Source of the DNA: Mactra quadrangularis
Taxonomy: Eukaryota > Mollusca > Bivalvia > Venerida > Mactridae
Direction: 5' to 3'
DNA length: 64,000 nt
Assembly: GCA_025267735.1 (NCBI GenBank)
Contig: CM046306.1
Location: 31,141,919-31,205,918 of the forward strand
Within the stretch, counting starts at the first letter, position 1; every line of letters starts with the position of its first letter. Shown here one piece after another: positions 49,157 to 61,700 of this stretch. The notes below the pieces were generated by a model that was given only the letters and a program-made list of their open reading frames with translations, was not told the DNA's origin and ran no database searches. A program made the translations under genes and the position numbers.

Positions 49157-50320
49157 TTGTATAATACACTGTGTATAGCGAGGCACAGCGGGTACACTTT
49201 TATGACAGGATAACCTTCCTGTCTCTGTTTCATTGCTATTCAGTTGTATCTGTCACATGATCTAACAATAAAGGTTTAGAAAAAAATATTATTCTAGATA
49301 GTTAAGAAAATGTAATTTTTGGTAGATTTGATTATCGACTATACGAATCGATGAAATCAGTATATAAAAATAATATTACTTTAAAATAATTTTACTAGAA
49401 AATACTCCTTTATTGCTTATAATATATTTATATGTATATAATTTGCATTTTAATATATTCATATCTCTCTGATAAATGAATACTTTTACACATTAATTAA
49501 GTGTTGTAGTTTATTTTGGCGGCATAATAATAACAACTGAAAGAACGACATGCAACTGTTTTAATTTCACCACTACCGTTATTATTTCTTTAAACGAAGA
49601 TATCTTGAAAACATTTTTACTGACTAGTTAATTCATGTTAAACAATATTATTAAAAATGTAAAAACTAATCGAACAGTTATAATTATGAATGCATGGTCA
49701 TTTCAGTCAAAGTAAAATTTTGCAACCGACAAACGAAACAAAAATAGTTATTGACGGCTTAACAATAACTATGAGGATTGAATTAGTTGTTGCAATTTAA
49801 CTTTAAAGCTTTTGTTTCAATGAAAATATGGTGTATAAAAAATCACGGACGGACAATAAATTTATTTAAAATGGAGATGTTATATTGTAATATATTTCTC
49901 ATTTCTAACATTATTAAACAATAAGAAAATTATTTCAATCGTTAATTTTGTTTCAACCAGGGATTTTATATAACATTTTTAATATAACATATACACATTT
50001 GTTGTATAAAATCCCTGTTTCAACTGAACTATCATGTATACAAAATGTTACCACTAAAGTAGTTTTAATTTACACCTCATGCACAATGGACAATATACAA
50101 ATTTATAAAACATCTGTCTACAAGGAATTTAACCCCCCAATGATGAAGTGAAATCTATATGGTTATAATCGTGATCTATGATCCTTATCTTACATTATCG
50201 ATCACAACATGGGGTCAAGGCTTGTAGATTATGTTATCGCAAAACTGATGTATCTCCTGTCAGTGCTATATGGCTGTATCAAACAGCGAAAATATTGATG
50301 GGTCTAAAAGTTGGGTATGT
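49157..50320. repeat. Inverted repeat partner of 36,899-37,905
   Basis: Same sequence as 36,899-37,905 reversed, plus a 60-bp insertion at 49,958-50,017. Lies inside the 4.1-kb element. Confidence 0.82.
49958..50017. mobile_element. 60-bp minimal MITE with target duplication
   Basis: Starts CAGGGATTTTATA, ends TATAAAATCCCTG; 7-bp duplication TTTCAAC on both sides. The partner region at about 37,187 has the empty site (GATGAAAC on the + strand). CAGGG ends suggest a hAT-type source. Confidence 0.85.
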
Positions 50321-50341
50321 TAAGCGGTTTCTAAATCATAT

Positions 50342-50935
50342 TCGGTGGTTTGATCATTATATAAGGCGCATTCTTTACTACACTCGGTGGTTTGATCATT
50401 ATATAAGGTGCATTCTTTACTACGCTCGGTGGTTTGATCATTATATAAGGTGCATTCTTTACTACACTCGGTGGTTTGATCATTATATAAGGTGCATTCT
50501 TTACTACACTCGGTGGTTTGATCATTATATAAGGTGCATTCTTTACTACACTCGGTTGTTTGATCATTATATAAGGTGCATTCTTTACTACACTGGGTGG
50601 TTTGATCATTATATAAGGTGCATTCTTTACTACATTCGGTGGTTTGCTCATTATATAAGATGCTTTCTTTACTATGATCGGTGCTTTGCTCATTATATAA
50701 GGTACATTCTTTACTACACTCGGCGGTTTGATCATTATATAAGGTGCATTCTTAACTACACTCGGCGGTTTGATCATTATATAAGGTGCATTCTTTACTA
50801 CACTCGGTAGTTTGCTCATTATATAACGTGCATTCTTTACTACACTCGGTTGTTTGCTCATTATATAATGTGCATTCATCATTATACGGTTGTTTGTTAA
50901 TTATATTAAGTGCATTCTTTATTATGCTCAAACTG
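50342..50935. repeat. 42-bp tandem array, about 14 copies
   Basis: Unit contains CGGTGGTTTGATCATTATAT then AAGGTGCATTCTTTACTAC. Because 42 is a multiple of three, frames stay open on both strands. Confidence 0.95.
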
Positions 50936-51257
50936 AGCTTTTATAAAGACTCGTTTTCCGCCGTGCATGTGATGGTCAGTCAATAAGTTCTAAAAATGTC
51001 TTCTCCTTGTTAACCCCTTGGCCAAAGATGATGAAACAGGGATGTTCCTTATGGTGTGAAAAATGCGTTCGTACCAAAACAACTAAATTTTTTTCAAACT
51101 TTTTTTTCATCATATTTTAAGTTGTGAAAAATGCGTTTCTATGCTCGTATAAAATGTGTATGTTAACGTATTTTCACAATATTTGTGAAAAACACGCACG
51201 CATTTTTCACAACTTGTGAAAAACACGGTATGTGAAAAATGAGGTTCAACAGAGGTG

Positions 51258-52735
51258 ATTAATTTTTTTTTTTTTTAATTTATATCTCTTTGAAACTAAC
51301 AATTATACCTTATAAATATAATGATAAGTCCATATATTGTAATCTGATAAATGTACTATCTAGCAACTTACTATTATACTACGTATACGTTAGATCTATT
51401 GTATTCAGTTCTCTTCTGTATTAATAATAAAATACTATCACTTATATTGTACTGACATATCAATGTACACGTATTTTCCGCTTGGTTCTAAGACCTTCTG
51501 GTGTTTATATGAATAAACTTGTAAAACTTGTAAACTTATGTAAGATCTAGAGTGTTTAATCCTTCATGTTTTTTTTTCAATTAAATTTTACACTGCTTTT
51601 CAATATTAAATTACGTTATGTACGGCCGCAGACTCGCACAATTAATATTTCTGAACACGAATCTTTACCAGTACTAGTGAAAACCCTTTCACATAGATTG
51701 TAGTTGGGAAAAGCCACAATGGAAAAGTTTTGTCATAGAAACTAATGTAGTAGTCATTTTTTTAAGATTTCTGTACAATTATGCTCAAAATTCTCTTGGG
51801 CTTGGGCACAGTAAAAGTATCATGCTCGCCCAGTCTGCAACTACAAATTGCTTTAAAATGCAAACTATCGGAGAGGCTTTTCACATTTTACACAATGATG
51901 CATGTGCCCCCTCCCCTCCTTAGGGTTAGCAGATATTATCAAAACACAAACATTGATTATCAAATTCCTGTCTTGAATCTTAACCCAATATTTAAAAGTT
52001 GAAAAATAATTATTGATCAAAAACTACATTTCTCTTAATTAACGTATTATTGACGAAATCGTCTTCTCCTGAGGTAATTAAACTCAGGTACAATAAATTT
52101 GCATAAAAATAGTAATTACTAGATTTGAAGTTAAGAAAATGTGCCACTTTCGAACTATAGAGAGAATTCATCAGAACCCCTCTGCATCCACCACTGAAAT
52201 GTGTATCATTACAAAATCGTTCATATACTTGAGAAGCTTATTTGTGCTTAATTTCTAAGTTAATTTATTTGTACATGTATTAGTATATCTATTTGCAAGT
52301 GAATACGTGTCATTTAGTTGTTATCAATTATAAGTATTCATACATGCATCTTCGTTTTTTATCATCCTTTTTGATACGTGTATAATATTTTACCGCATGA
52401 GCCCATACACAAAGATCAGCTAAATTTTTTAAATGAGGAAAAATTTGAGATACAATTTTCCACGTGACAAAACATAATTGTCTCAAGTTTCAGATGCTTA
52501 AACTTTGATACCAAGTCTCTATATAACACAACGTTTTTATATTTTACATTCGCTGGTATGATATCGGTTATTTTAGAGCCTGCACAATTGATTTAAATTT
52601 ATAAATGATGTTTAACGGTTGCCCTATGGTATAAAAATAATGAGATGAGAATCATCAAATGAATTATTTGACTTGTCCTTACTAAGGAAAGAAAAAGATG
52701 AATTCATTACTTTTTATCATTATCAATAAAGTTCT
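51258..52735. other. Intergenic, nothing recognised
   Basis: AT-rich between the 4.1-kb element and the 51-bp array; only short frames. Confidence 0.45.
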
Positions 52736-53455
52736 ACTGTCATAAGCAGTCGGCATGGTTCTAGGTGCACTTATCAATAAAGTTCCTATGTCATAGGCAT
52801 CCTGTATAGTTCTATGTGCACTTATCAACAAAGTACTTATGCCATAGGCAGTTTGCATGGTTCTATGTGCGCTTAAAAAGTACCAATACCGTAAGCAGCC
52901 TGGACTGTTCTATGTGCTCTTATCAATGAAATACTTATGTCATAGGCAGCTTACATGGTTCTATGTGCACTTATCAATAAAGTATTTATGTCATAGGCAG
53001 TAGCCACGATTCTTAGTGCACTTATCAATAAAGTACTTATGTCATAGACAGCCGGCACAGTTCTAGGTGCACTTATTAATACAATACAACTGTTATAGGC
53101 AGCCGATACAATTCTATGTGTACTTATCAATAAAATACTACTGTCATAGGCAGTCGGCACAAGTCTAGGTGCACTTTTCAATACAGTACAAATGTCATAG
53201 ACAGCCGGTACAATTCTCTGTGTACTTATCAATACAATACTACTGTCATAGACATCCGGTACAATTCTCTGTGTACTTATCAATACAATACTAATGTCAT
53301 AGACAGCCGGTACAATTCTCTGTGTACTTATCAATACAATACTAATGTCATAGGCAGCCGGTACAATTCTCTGTGTACTGATCAATACAATACTAATGTC
53401 ATAAGCAGCCGGTACAAGTCTATGTGCACTTATCAATACAGTACTTATGTGATAT
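52736..53455. repeat. 51-bp tandem array, about 14 copies
   Basis: Unit includes CATAGGCAGCCGGTACAATT and GTGTACTTATCAATACAATA. The 161-codon minus-strand frame with a 17-residue period follows from the unit length. Confidence 0.95.
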
Positions 53456-53499
53456 GCAACATAATCGCGCCTACTCCTATAAGGACTATACGAGGTCCT

Positions 53500-53835
53500 G
53501 TAAACGGACCCACTGGACAGGGCATCCGCATAGACGTATTAGGCGGTATCTTCCCTTACCGGACTGGCCGCCAGGGGTTAGGTCAGTCAACCTACTTACT
53601 CCTCCTGGAAAGGCCCATCTCTGGATTTAGCTGTTAACCAACTATTGAGCGCATAATATTTCTTTCGTGACTGACAACTGCCCTTCATAATCAAAAATCA
53701 TTGGTAGGAGAGTGAATGGCCGTAGAAATAATTTCATAACAAATCTCCACTAAAGTATGCCCCACCCAGGAATCGAGCACTTGACCCCTTGATCAGTAGA
53801 CTTGCATACTACCAACTGAGCTAGCCAGGCGGCTA
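53500..53835 (-). mobile_element. tRNA-derived SINE (family 1), long copy
   Basis: Aligns with 9,862-10,180; ends in GCTAGCTCAGTTGGTAGTAT on the minus strand. Confidence 0.75.
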
Positions 53836-54439
53836 GGTGTATATTGTTTTAGCTATTTTGACAATAATATTTATAGAAATGTACAACTTTAATTAGATAT
53901 ACACAGACATATGCCTGTTTGAAACTTCATACCTTTGATATAAAAGTATATCAAATTTTGGAAAAAAATAAATAAAATTTTCTTATTTGTTTATTTATAT
54001 ATTTTTCTAAGAAACATGCAAAGATCGTTAATATACAAACAATGATAAAGTTACAGAAATATAATGTACAAGAATGATGAATCACACATACAGTGCCCTT
54101 CAAAAGTTTTTGGACAAATAAAAGTTTTAGAAAATTTATCATACAAACTGTTAAGTAATTCTACTACAGTTTTGCTTATACATATAAGTGTTTCATAGTT
54201 TGAATAATATATTGTATAACTAATTAAAGATACTCATTCAAAGATTTCAACTTAAATAAAAGTTAAAGTGTGGTTTAAAGTCTGCTTCCATATACATGTT
54301 CAGCCGACTGCAATCTTGTATGATAACTCCTGATCATTGAAATCACCCTCAGGCAGGCGATCCCTCACAGTACCCATTTACGCCTGGGTAGAGTGAAACA
54401 ATTGTATGTTAATTTCTTGCTCAAGAAAATTAGCAGTGC
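53836..54439. other. Intergenic, mariner-like end only
   Basis: ACAGTGCCCTTCAAAAGTTT at 54,091 resembles a Tc1/mariner end; no clear partner found. Confidence 0.4.
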
Positions 54440-54505
54440 CCTTAAAGGGGATGGAACCCGGGACCTCTCGATTCCTAAGCGCGCATCCTAACTCTGGACA
54501 ACTGC
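54440..54505 (-). mobile_element. tRNA-like SINE head
   Basis: Minus strand has GGTCCCGGGTTCCATCCCC, a B-box with its T-arm pairing; the rest is irregular. Confidence 0.45.
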
Positions 54506-54954
54506 TCCTACTTTCTCCTACTGCTCCTAAATATCATTTTTTTTCTAAAACTATCAAATTGTAAAGAAACATTTATGGAAGCAGGAAATTAGTGTTCTGA
54601 TAAAGACAATTTTAGTGCAAATTGACATATAACTACAAATGATGGTGTTTCGTGTAGTAAAAATCTACCCCGTATGTCACGGTATAGACACTTTTAGTGC
54701 ATTTTTGTTACTTTTATACTTTTATTGTATATTTCCTGCAAACTATAGGTCATTGTGCTTTGAAATAATAAATTTTTTTTACATAGTTACAGACACTTAA
54801 TGGTATTTTGAAATAATAGAAAAAATAAACCAAATACCTTCAATGCCAATTTTGTAATTTGTTCAGACGATTCTATATGCCTATTTTATTTGTCAATTTG
54901 AAAATCAGATTTTTTTTCTAGAACTTATAGAGGACACTGCATATCAGGATAATA

Positions 54955-55208
54955 CTGCATAGGCCGATTCAGTGGGGGGTCAGGGGCTCTGAGCCCCCTT
55001 GAAATTTTCAAAATGTACCCGTCCTTGAGTGTATTTTTTAAAATATAAGCCATTTTAGTAGCAAGAAGCAATTTTCTCGTACTTTTTAGTACGTTGCGTT
55101 ATTTTGCAAACTGTCTATGTTGTGGAAGTGGTTCGAAAGTTTGGACCCCCCCCCTCAGAAAAAGTTTGGACCCCCCCCCCTAGTTTAAAACCTGCATTCG
55201 CCCCTGTG
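54955..55208. mobile_element. MITE of the GGCGGATCCAG family at the duplication junction
   Basis: Begins GCATAGGCCGATTCAGTGGG, has GGACCCCCCCCC blocks, ends TGCATTCGCCCCTGTG. Copy B starts a few bases later. Confidence 0.65.
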
Positions 55209-57220
55209 TTGTAAAAATCAAGCAGGGCAAAATATAATCACTATGTATAATTCTTAGTGTCTCAATAAGATATGACTACGCCCCTTCCACACGCTTATCA
55301 ATATAAGAGAACATCTGTCATTAATCAGTGAAACAATGACGAGTCAGAGATGACGGAACTACTTTTATCGCCTAAAATTGACTGCGTAGTAAATCAGAGA
55401 TATATGTATCACTCCGCAGGTTAAACTGGTCAGGCATTTTCGTCGATAGTTTTCAACTAGTGGTATAACTTAAGCCTTTTGGCGTAATTGCCAAAGTCTA
55501 AAAATGTAAAAGCAAGTTTACTGTCAAATGATTTAAATTTTGCTTTTTTTAAAGGAGTACGTTTTATGGATATGAAATTACAAAATACTTCTAGCTTCAT
55601 ATTGGCTTATTAAGATACATGGTGCATAGCTTTGAAGGCTGATAGATAACTTTTCATGTAAAGATAATTTAATGTACCAGTAGAAATTCTGCTTACATTG
55701 CATAAATAATGAATAAAATAAACAATGATATAATAATTCTTCCTAACTGAAGCTTGAAATTTTAGAATTCAATTATTGTACTGTGAAGGACCTTTTGGAG
55801 GGCTGTGTAGGTCAGTATGTCTAAATATTAAGATTTATTTTTCTTAACACAATTATAGATACATGACAGATAATTTTTAAACGAAAAAATAACTAAATCT
55901 GTGTACGAGTAGCTTCAAGACAAATGCTAAAAAATATAAACTTTATTCAACTGTCAGTAGTGCATACATTAATCACTCTGACTTAAATACTCGCTACAGT
56001 ACGTCTGTATCCATGATTGATGAAAATAGATACCAGTATGTACAGGATCATTGAACATATATGGAGTATTTATTTCAACAGGGTTAATGTATGAGCTACT
56101 GATAGTTGAATGATATATAACAATATATTTGTTAATATAGACACATTTTATAAATACATAAAAATAAAAAAAAATAATCAACAGAAATTAAGCTACGTTT
56201 AAAACATAATCATGCAACAGGTTATACAAAAGTTGTCAAGTAATAACTGCATCTAAATATAACACAATGAGTGTGAAAGTGATCTCCAATTATTTACAAT
56301 AATGAAGCACATTTGATTAAACAATCACTGATTTATATACATGTAACTGACGCACAAAGTTTGCACTGTCGTGATACAAAGTATGATGACTGATGATAAG
56401 CAGTCATAAAAGCACTTTAAGGTATATAATCCCAAATGCCACTCATAATTAAAATGACTAACTTTGAAAAGTACGGTACATGGTAGCAAATTTGGATATT
56501 TTTCATTCATTACAGTAAGTACAGATTTTTTCTTGATTAGATTCATAACTTAGCTTGCAATTGCAAAATCATTTGACATTACATGCTAATGTCATTTGGA
56601 GTGAGCAAGTTTGAATATGTCTATAAAAAGCCCATGACCAGAAACCCATGGTACTCATACACTAAGATCATTGAGGAATAGTTTCCTGGGTTACAGAAGA
56701 TGACAAAAATGGCACTTTTGAGGTAAAAGACTTAAAATGCAATTTTTAAACAAGTGTAATTATTTTCACAAATTTAGAAGCCATAAAACGTAGACTGTAT
56801 ACATTAAATGGTTTAGAAAGTGCTTTTTGATATTGCAAATAAAAAATGCTTTAACATGTAATCAAAATGTCATACATTGTACATGTATATTAGTAAAATG
56901 AACTTATGTAAATAGGGTTCATGACTTATACGTTCTCGTACCCAGAGGTTAACAAGATTCTTGATCTAACGTGAGTCTTAATAGCCTCTGGGAAAAAAAT
57001 GTGACTTATGTGACTTATGTAACTCAATGATGGACTGTGCTAGCAAAATACTAAACTAAAAATTAAGTGACTATCATACATACAATTTATCAAACAAAAT
57101 TAAACAGTTTTTGTTTTAAATTCTTGCCACTAACATTATGTTTAGTCATGTTTACTCGAGCAATTATGTAAAACCATAATGTGCTCAGTAGTAACCTATA
57201 TTTACAATAGGACAACCAAC

Positions 57221-57335
57221 CTTATTTGCATTTTAGGTGCTTTATTTCAAGCGCTTTTGAACATATATTCAATATGAAAGAGCGCTATACAAATGCGGTA
57301 TATAATAATTTAAACGGCACATATCAGTTATGTGA
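57221..57335 (+). mobile_element. L2/V-SINE-like 3' tail, only in copy B
   Basis: AGAGCGCTATACAAATGCGG followed by TATATAATAA resembles the conserved tail of L2 LINEs and V-SINEs. Copy A lacks it at about 2,612. Confidence 0.6.
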
Positions 57336-57933
57336 TTGTACTGTTGCTAAAAAATCAAACATAAGGGGAATAAACTATAGTACATGAAACTGCTGTTAGT
57401 TTTCAAAAAAGGAGCTCGTATTCGTTAGTACCAACATTAACAAAATGAAAATGAGTTTAGCTATACATGCCCCCCTTTAAAGGATATTACAATGCTAAAC
57501 ACAAAATGTACACATTTAGTAAAATTTGGGTCATATATATTATTATAAAATGATGAACACTTTGCTATTGAACAATACAAACAAAAAATGAACGTAAGTC
57601 TTGAATTTTCAGGATATTTTCAAACCGTATTGTTGTTAGTATAAATTTGTATTGCCATGAAGGCTTGCCATCTATGCTCCATCGGAAGTCATTAATAATT
57701 AATTGCAATAAAATAATTTCAATAATATAAAAGTAAAAAGAAGTAAAAATTTATGTCAAAGGTCGAAATCGTATGAACTTGCAAAATATTGATAAGAACT
57801 AAGAAACTTTATTAGTATGCGCATAGATTTTGGACACATATAGACTATGTATCCTTTAAGAAAATTCAAAACAAATTTTAACACTATTCTCATTAACAAT
57901 GTCTCATGTTATCCTTATTGAGCTATATTACTA

Positions 57934-58177
57934 TTATCCGTTTTTTTCTCAACTGTCAAAGATTGAATAATTTCACGGTCACTGAATGCAATTTTTGTTC
58001 TAGCGGCCTAGTTTTTATTAAAAATATCTTGACTAAAACTTATCATACGGCATAAAAAGCTTTACTCAATCATAATACACGCTTTCGGAAACTCATGGGC
58101 GTGTTACGACAAAAATTTTAACAAACGCATTCACCGTGAAATTATTCATGTGTTGACCATTGAGAAAAAACGAACAA
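57934..58177. mobile_element. MITE only in copy B, TA target
   Basis: Left TTATCCGTTTTTTTCTCAAC and right TTGAGAAAAAACGAACAA are inverted; TA on both sides. Copy A has a single TA at the matching place (about 3,454). Confidence 0.8.
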
Positions 58178-58249
58178 TACATCTCAGTAAAACTGTAGTA
58201 ATTTGCATTCTTCTCGTACTTAATGTAAAGTTTAATGTATAAATACAAC

Positions 58250-58280
58250 CAGAGATTTTATATAACATATAGAATCCCTG
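58250..58280. mobile_element. 31-bp remnant of the CAGGGATTTTATA MITE
   Basis: CAGAGATTTTATATAACATA to GAATCCCTG, flanked by ATACAAC and ATATAAC. Absent from copy A (about 3,510). Confidence 0.65.
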
Positions 58281-58467
58281 ATATAACAAAGTATTTTGAA
58301 GTAGACTATAGCAATGGAGCATTTTGTACCGATAGTTCATTTGAATAAAGCTCAAATTTCAAAAGTTCAATCTGTATTATCTTCCCTTTATACATAGTTG
58401 GTTGCTAACAATGTCAAGGGAGATCATTTCGTACAAATTAGTTTTTTTAAGTGTCAAGTGCTGAAAA

Positions 58468-58473
58468 TTTATT
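58468..58473 (-). promoter_or_regulatory. Candidate polyadenylation signal of gene B
   Basis: AATAAA on the minus strand about 108 bases past the stop, at the position equivalent to that in gene A. Confidence 0.4.
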
Positions 58474-58580
58474 TAAATCAGTTTAAAAATCAATATTGCA
58501 TTACATGTATTATTCATATTGATGTTGAATTGTTCTTTAATGTTCTTTGACACTTAATGGAAACTCACGATTAGAGCATT

Positions 58581-58713
58581 TTAACGTTTGTAGTAATAAT
58601 AATCATCACCAGGAGCAGATTCAAACATATTGTCTAGTTCATCACGGATGTTCTTAAATGTTGGTCTCTTTGCTGGTTTGTATTCCCAGCATTTCTTCAT
58701 AACTCCATACCAA
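58581..58713 (-). CDS. Gene B last coding exon
   Basis: 133 nt, protein identical to gene A exon 28, including the YYYYKR end and TAA stop. Confidence 0.95.
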
Positions 58714-61700
58714 CTGAAATAAATATAATCAAGAAATGTAATGTGGAAACCAAATTGAAGCCGGATTTAAAAACTTTAACCCCAAAAATACAAAAGGAAA
58801 TAATCCATAAAAAAGCCAGGTAGAGTTGTGGTTACTTTCTAATTCTCTTTTAAACATGGTATGTTATCATTGTATGAAGTTTCATAAAGATCTGACAATA
58901 AATGGCAGAAATGTATGCTAAATTGAAAACATTAACGCAATTGTTAACAACACTGGAGGCCACATCATTGAAAAGATTTTTCAATGATGTGGCCTCCAGT
59001 GTTGTTAGCCAGATTGGCTAATTACATGTAAATCATAAAATGAAGGAGCTTGCAATAGTATATTGTTTCAGGGATGGCAATTTGAAAGGCCAACATCAAA
59101 TTCAATACCTACTTAGCTTTGGTTAGAACATCTTGAATTACAGGTATATTGTGGGTTTAGCGCAATACCATTGTAACTCACTTATTTCATATTAAGTTAC
59201 GACTGTTTTCCACTAAACCTGCGAATTATGTTGGTGTGTCGAATAATGAATCAATTAGAATTGGTGATTGCAACAGTTATACAACAATTGAGTTTTACAG
59301 CTAAGAAACATGGGTGTTTACTGAGAAAAATATATTATCAGTTTTAAAACTGAATTCCCCCATAAATAGAAAATTGACTGAAACTAGTAATTGTTTACAT
59401 TCTGACGATCATGTGACTACATGTATATACCCAGACATTCATCTACTTAAACTATCATTTGGATCTCCTTGACCATTCCATTTGAATAACCTCGGACATT
59501 TAGACACCATTTCAAAACTACATTTGCACCCCATTCCAATACAAAAATGCTTTATCACATGTTGAAAAAAACAGACCAACGTTTGTTCAAGCTATTATTA
59601 ATGTTAAAATTTGAATAACATTATTGATGATATTACTAAAACATTTTAAGCAACTCATATTACATGTGTTTACTATGCAATGTGCACAATGCAAGAACTT
59701 TATTGCACTTCTGTAACAAGCTTTGCCTGTGCCTTACCTCACATATGCAGATAAAACCAAATATTCTTTGTGGACCCTTCCCAGAATTCTTCTGAAATTA
59801 ATACTTTAATGAGTGGTTGATGTGTTCAGAAAGCTCAAACAATGTAAATATTATCACTATCATACTTACACTTCATCACATTGTTCAGGTCTAGACAGAC
59901 GTTCTCCTTTCTTCAACTTATCAGGAAGATCTCGCCCACGTCCTTTGTAAGGAGTATCACCCAAAGAAAATATTTCCCATAAAACCACAGCGTACGACCA
60001 AACATCACTTTTCTCAGTGGCATCTTTTGTTGAGCTCATACACTCAGGGGCCATCCATTTAATGGGTATACGTTCCTAAAACAGAGTAAATTCTACACTG
60101 TTGTACACATATATATTATTCATAAACAATATATTGTTTGTTTGTTGGATTTAACACCGTAGCAACATATTGTATAGGTCATATAACGACGGTCACTCAA
60201 CCTACTCACTCCTCGAAAAGGCTATATCTCTGGAATTAGGCTGTTAACCAACTACTAGATGCATACTTTTGTCAGAGTTTATTCAATAAATAAAAATAAC
60301 ATACATAGCACAAGAATGATTAAAACAGTTAAAACAAAGAATATGAATAATACTGTATTATAGTACATTCATTGTACTAGGGCATATTTTCATCAATTAA
60401 GGATAGCACAAAAAAGGAAATATGAATTTCCTTGTTTCCATTGTGGTCCTTAAATATATGTATACAAGGCATACGCTAAATTTACTTCCAATTATCATAA
60501 AACATTTGAAATACTAAAGTAAGTAAAAATAAGGGACTATAAGAGATCAAAATTAAGATTATCACAGGCAAGAAATGTCATAAAATATCACAGAATTTAT
60601 TACAACTTGGTAAAATAATGTTTTTTTACTAGTTTTTTAAAAGTTTCAGTATTGGTGGTATGTCTTATTTCAGTTGGTAACTGGTTCCACAGGTAACAGC
60701 CATTGTACACAAATGACTTCTTTCCAAAACCTTTTACAGATGGAATTTTAAAACAAGATTCAGAACTAAATCTAGTATTATGATTATGAACTGAACTGGC
60801 CTGAATAAAATGTTTATGTAAATAAGGAGGAGATATATCAATAAATATTTTAAAAACATTGGTTAAAAAATCTGATTTACTTTTTTTCTACAGGTAACCA
60901 ATTTAGCTCAACAAAATGATCTTGAGATATGTGCTGTCTGCAATCTAAATTTAGAACAAATCTAAAATTTTATTTTGAGTAATTTGGAGTCTGTTCTTAA
61001 GATGCTGTGAAATACTGAAATACCAGACAGAGCAAGCATAATCCAAATGGCATTGCAATAGAGACATAACCAAGAGCTTTTTAGCATAAAGTGATAAAAA
61101 ATTACTTTTTCTGTGTAACAGTTTAAGCCTAGCATTGACTTTTTTAATAATTGTAGCTACCATCATGTCGAAGTTTAAAGACTGGTCCAATAACACACCA
61201 AGATATTTAACTGAGTTGGTTGTTTTAAGTTTTATACCATTGCAAAAATGTCAAGTTCAGAACATTTCTTTAACCTTGGTTTAGAGCCAAATAAAATAGT
61301 TTCTGTTTTACCAAGGTGTAATGACAATTTGTTATAAACTAGCCAGTTACTCACAGTTTGCATGTCATAGGACAATAGTCTTTCAATTTCGAATTTGCAT
61401 TTACTGGACACTAAGATGGCAGAATCATCTGCATACAATAAAAGTTTACTTTTAACAGTACCAGCCATATCATTAATATAAATGTCAGCGACTGACATTT
61501 GCCCTACATATTTAAAAATCATTGGTAGCAGGAAGAATGGTGGTAGAAATAATTTCATGACCAAGCTCCACTCAAGTATACCTTGTCCGGGAATTGAACC
61601 CACGACCCCTCAATCATAAGACTTGCGTGCTACAAACTGAGCTAGCCAGGAGGCTCCTACATCTCTTATCGAAATTTTTTAGGCAAATTAACATTCTTAG

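Larger units (their letters stand above)
47115..51251. mobile_element. 4.1-kb element with terminal inverted repeats, no transposase
   Basis: Left end TGTTGAACCTAATTTTTCAC, right end GTGAAAAATGAGGTTCAACA, and the inverted match continues, imperfectly, for about 100 bp with repeated GTTTTTCACAA motifs. GAGGTG flanks both ends (47,109-47,114 and 51,252-51,257). The interior holds a degenerate CCATAGCAAC repeat, the 49,157-50,320 block and a 42-bp tandem array, but no transposase frame. Superfamily not recognised. Confidence 0.78.

Noticed and set aside
50178..50882. Long open frames on both strands (210 and 183 codons)
   Set aside because: They follow from the 42-bp tandem unit, a multiple of three; the peptide is a 14-residue repeat on either strand, with no start context or splice support.
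52951..53436. 161-codon repeated frame on the minus strand
   Set aside because: Product of the 51-bp array (17-residue period); units are variable and no gene signals flank it.
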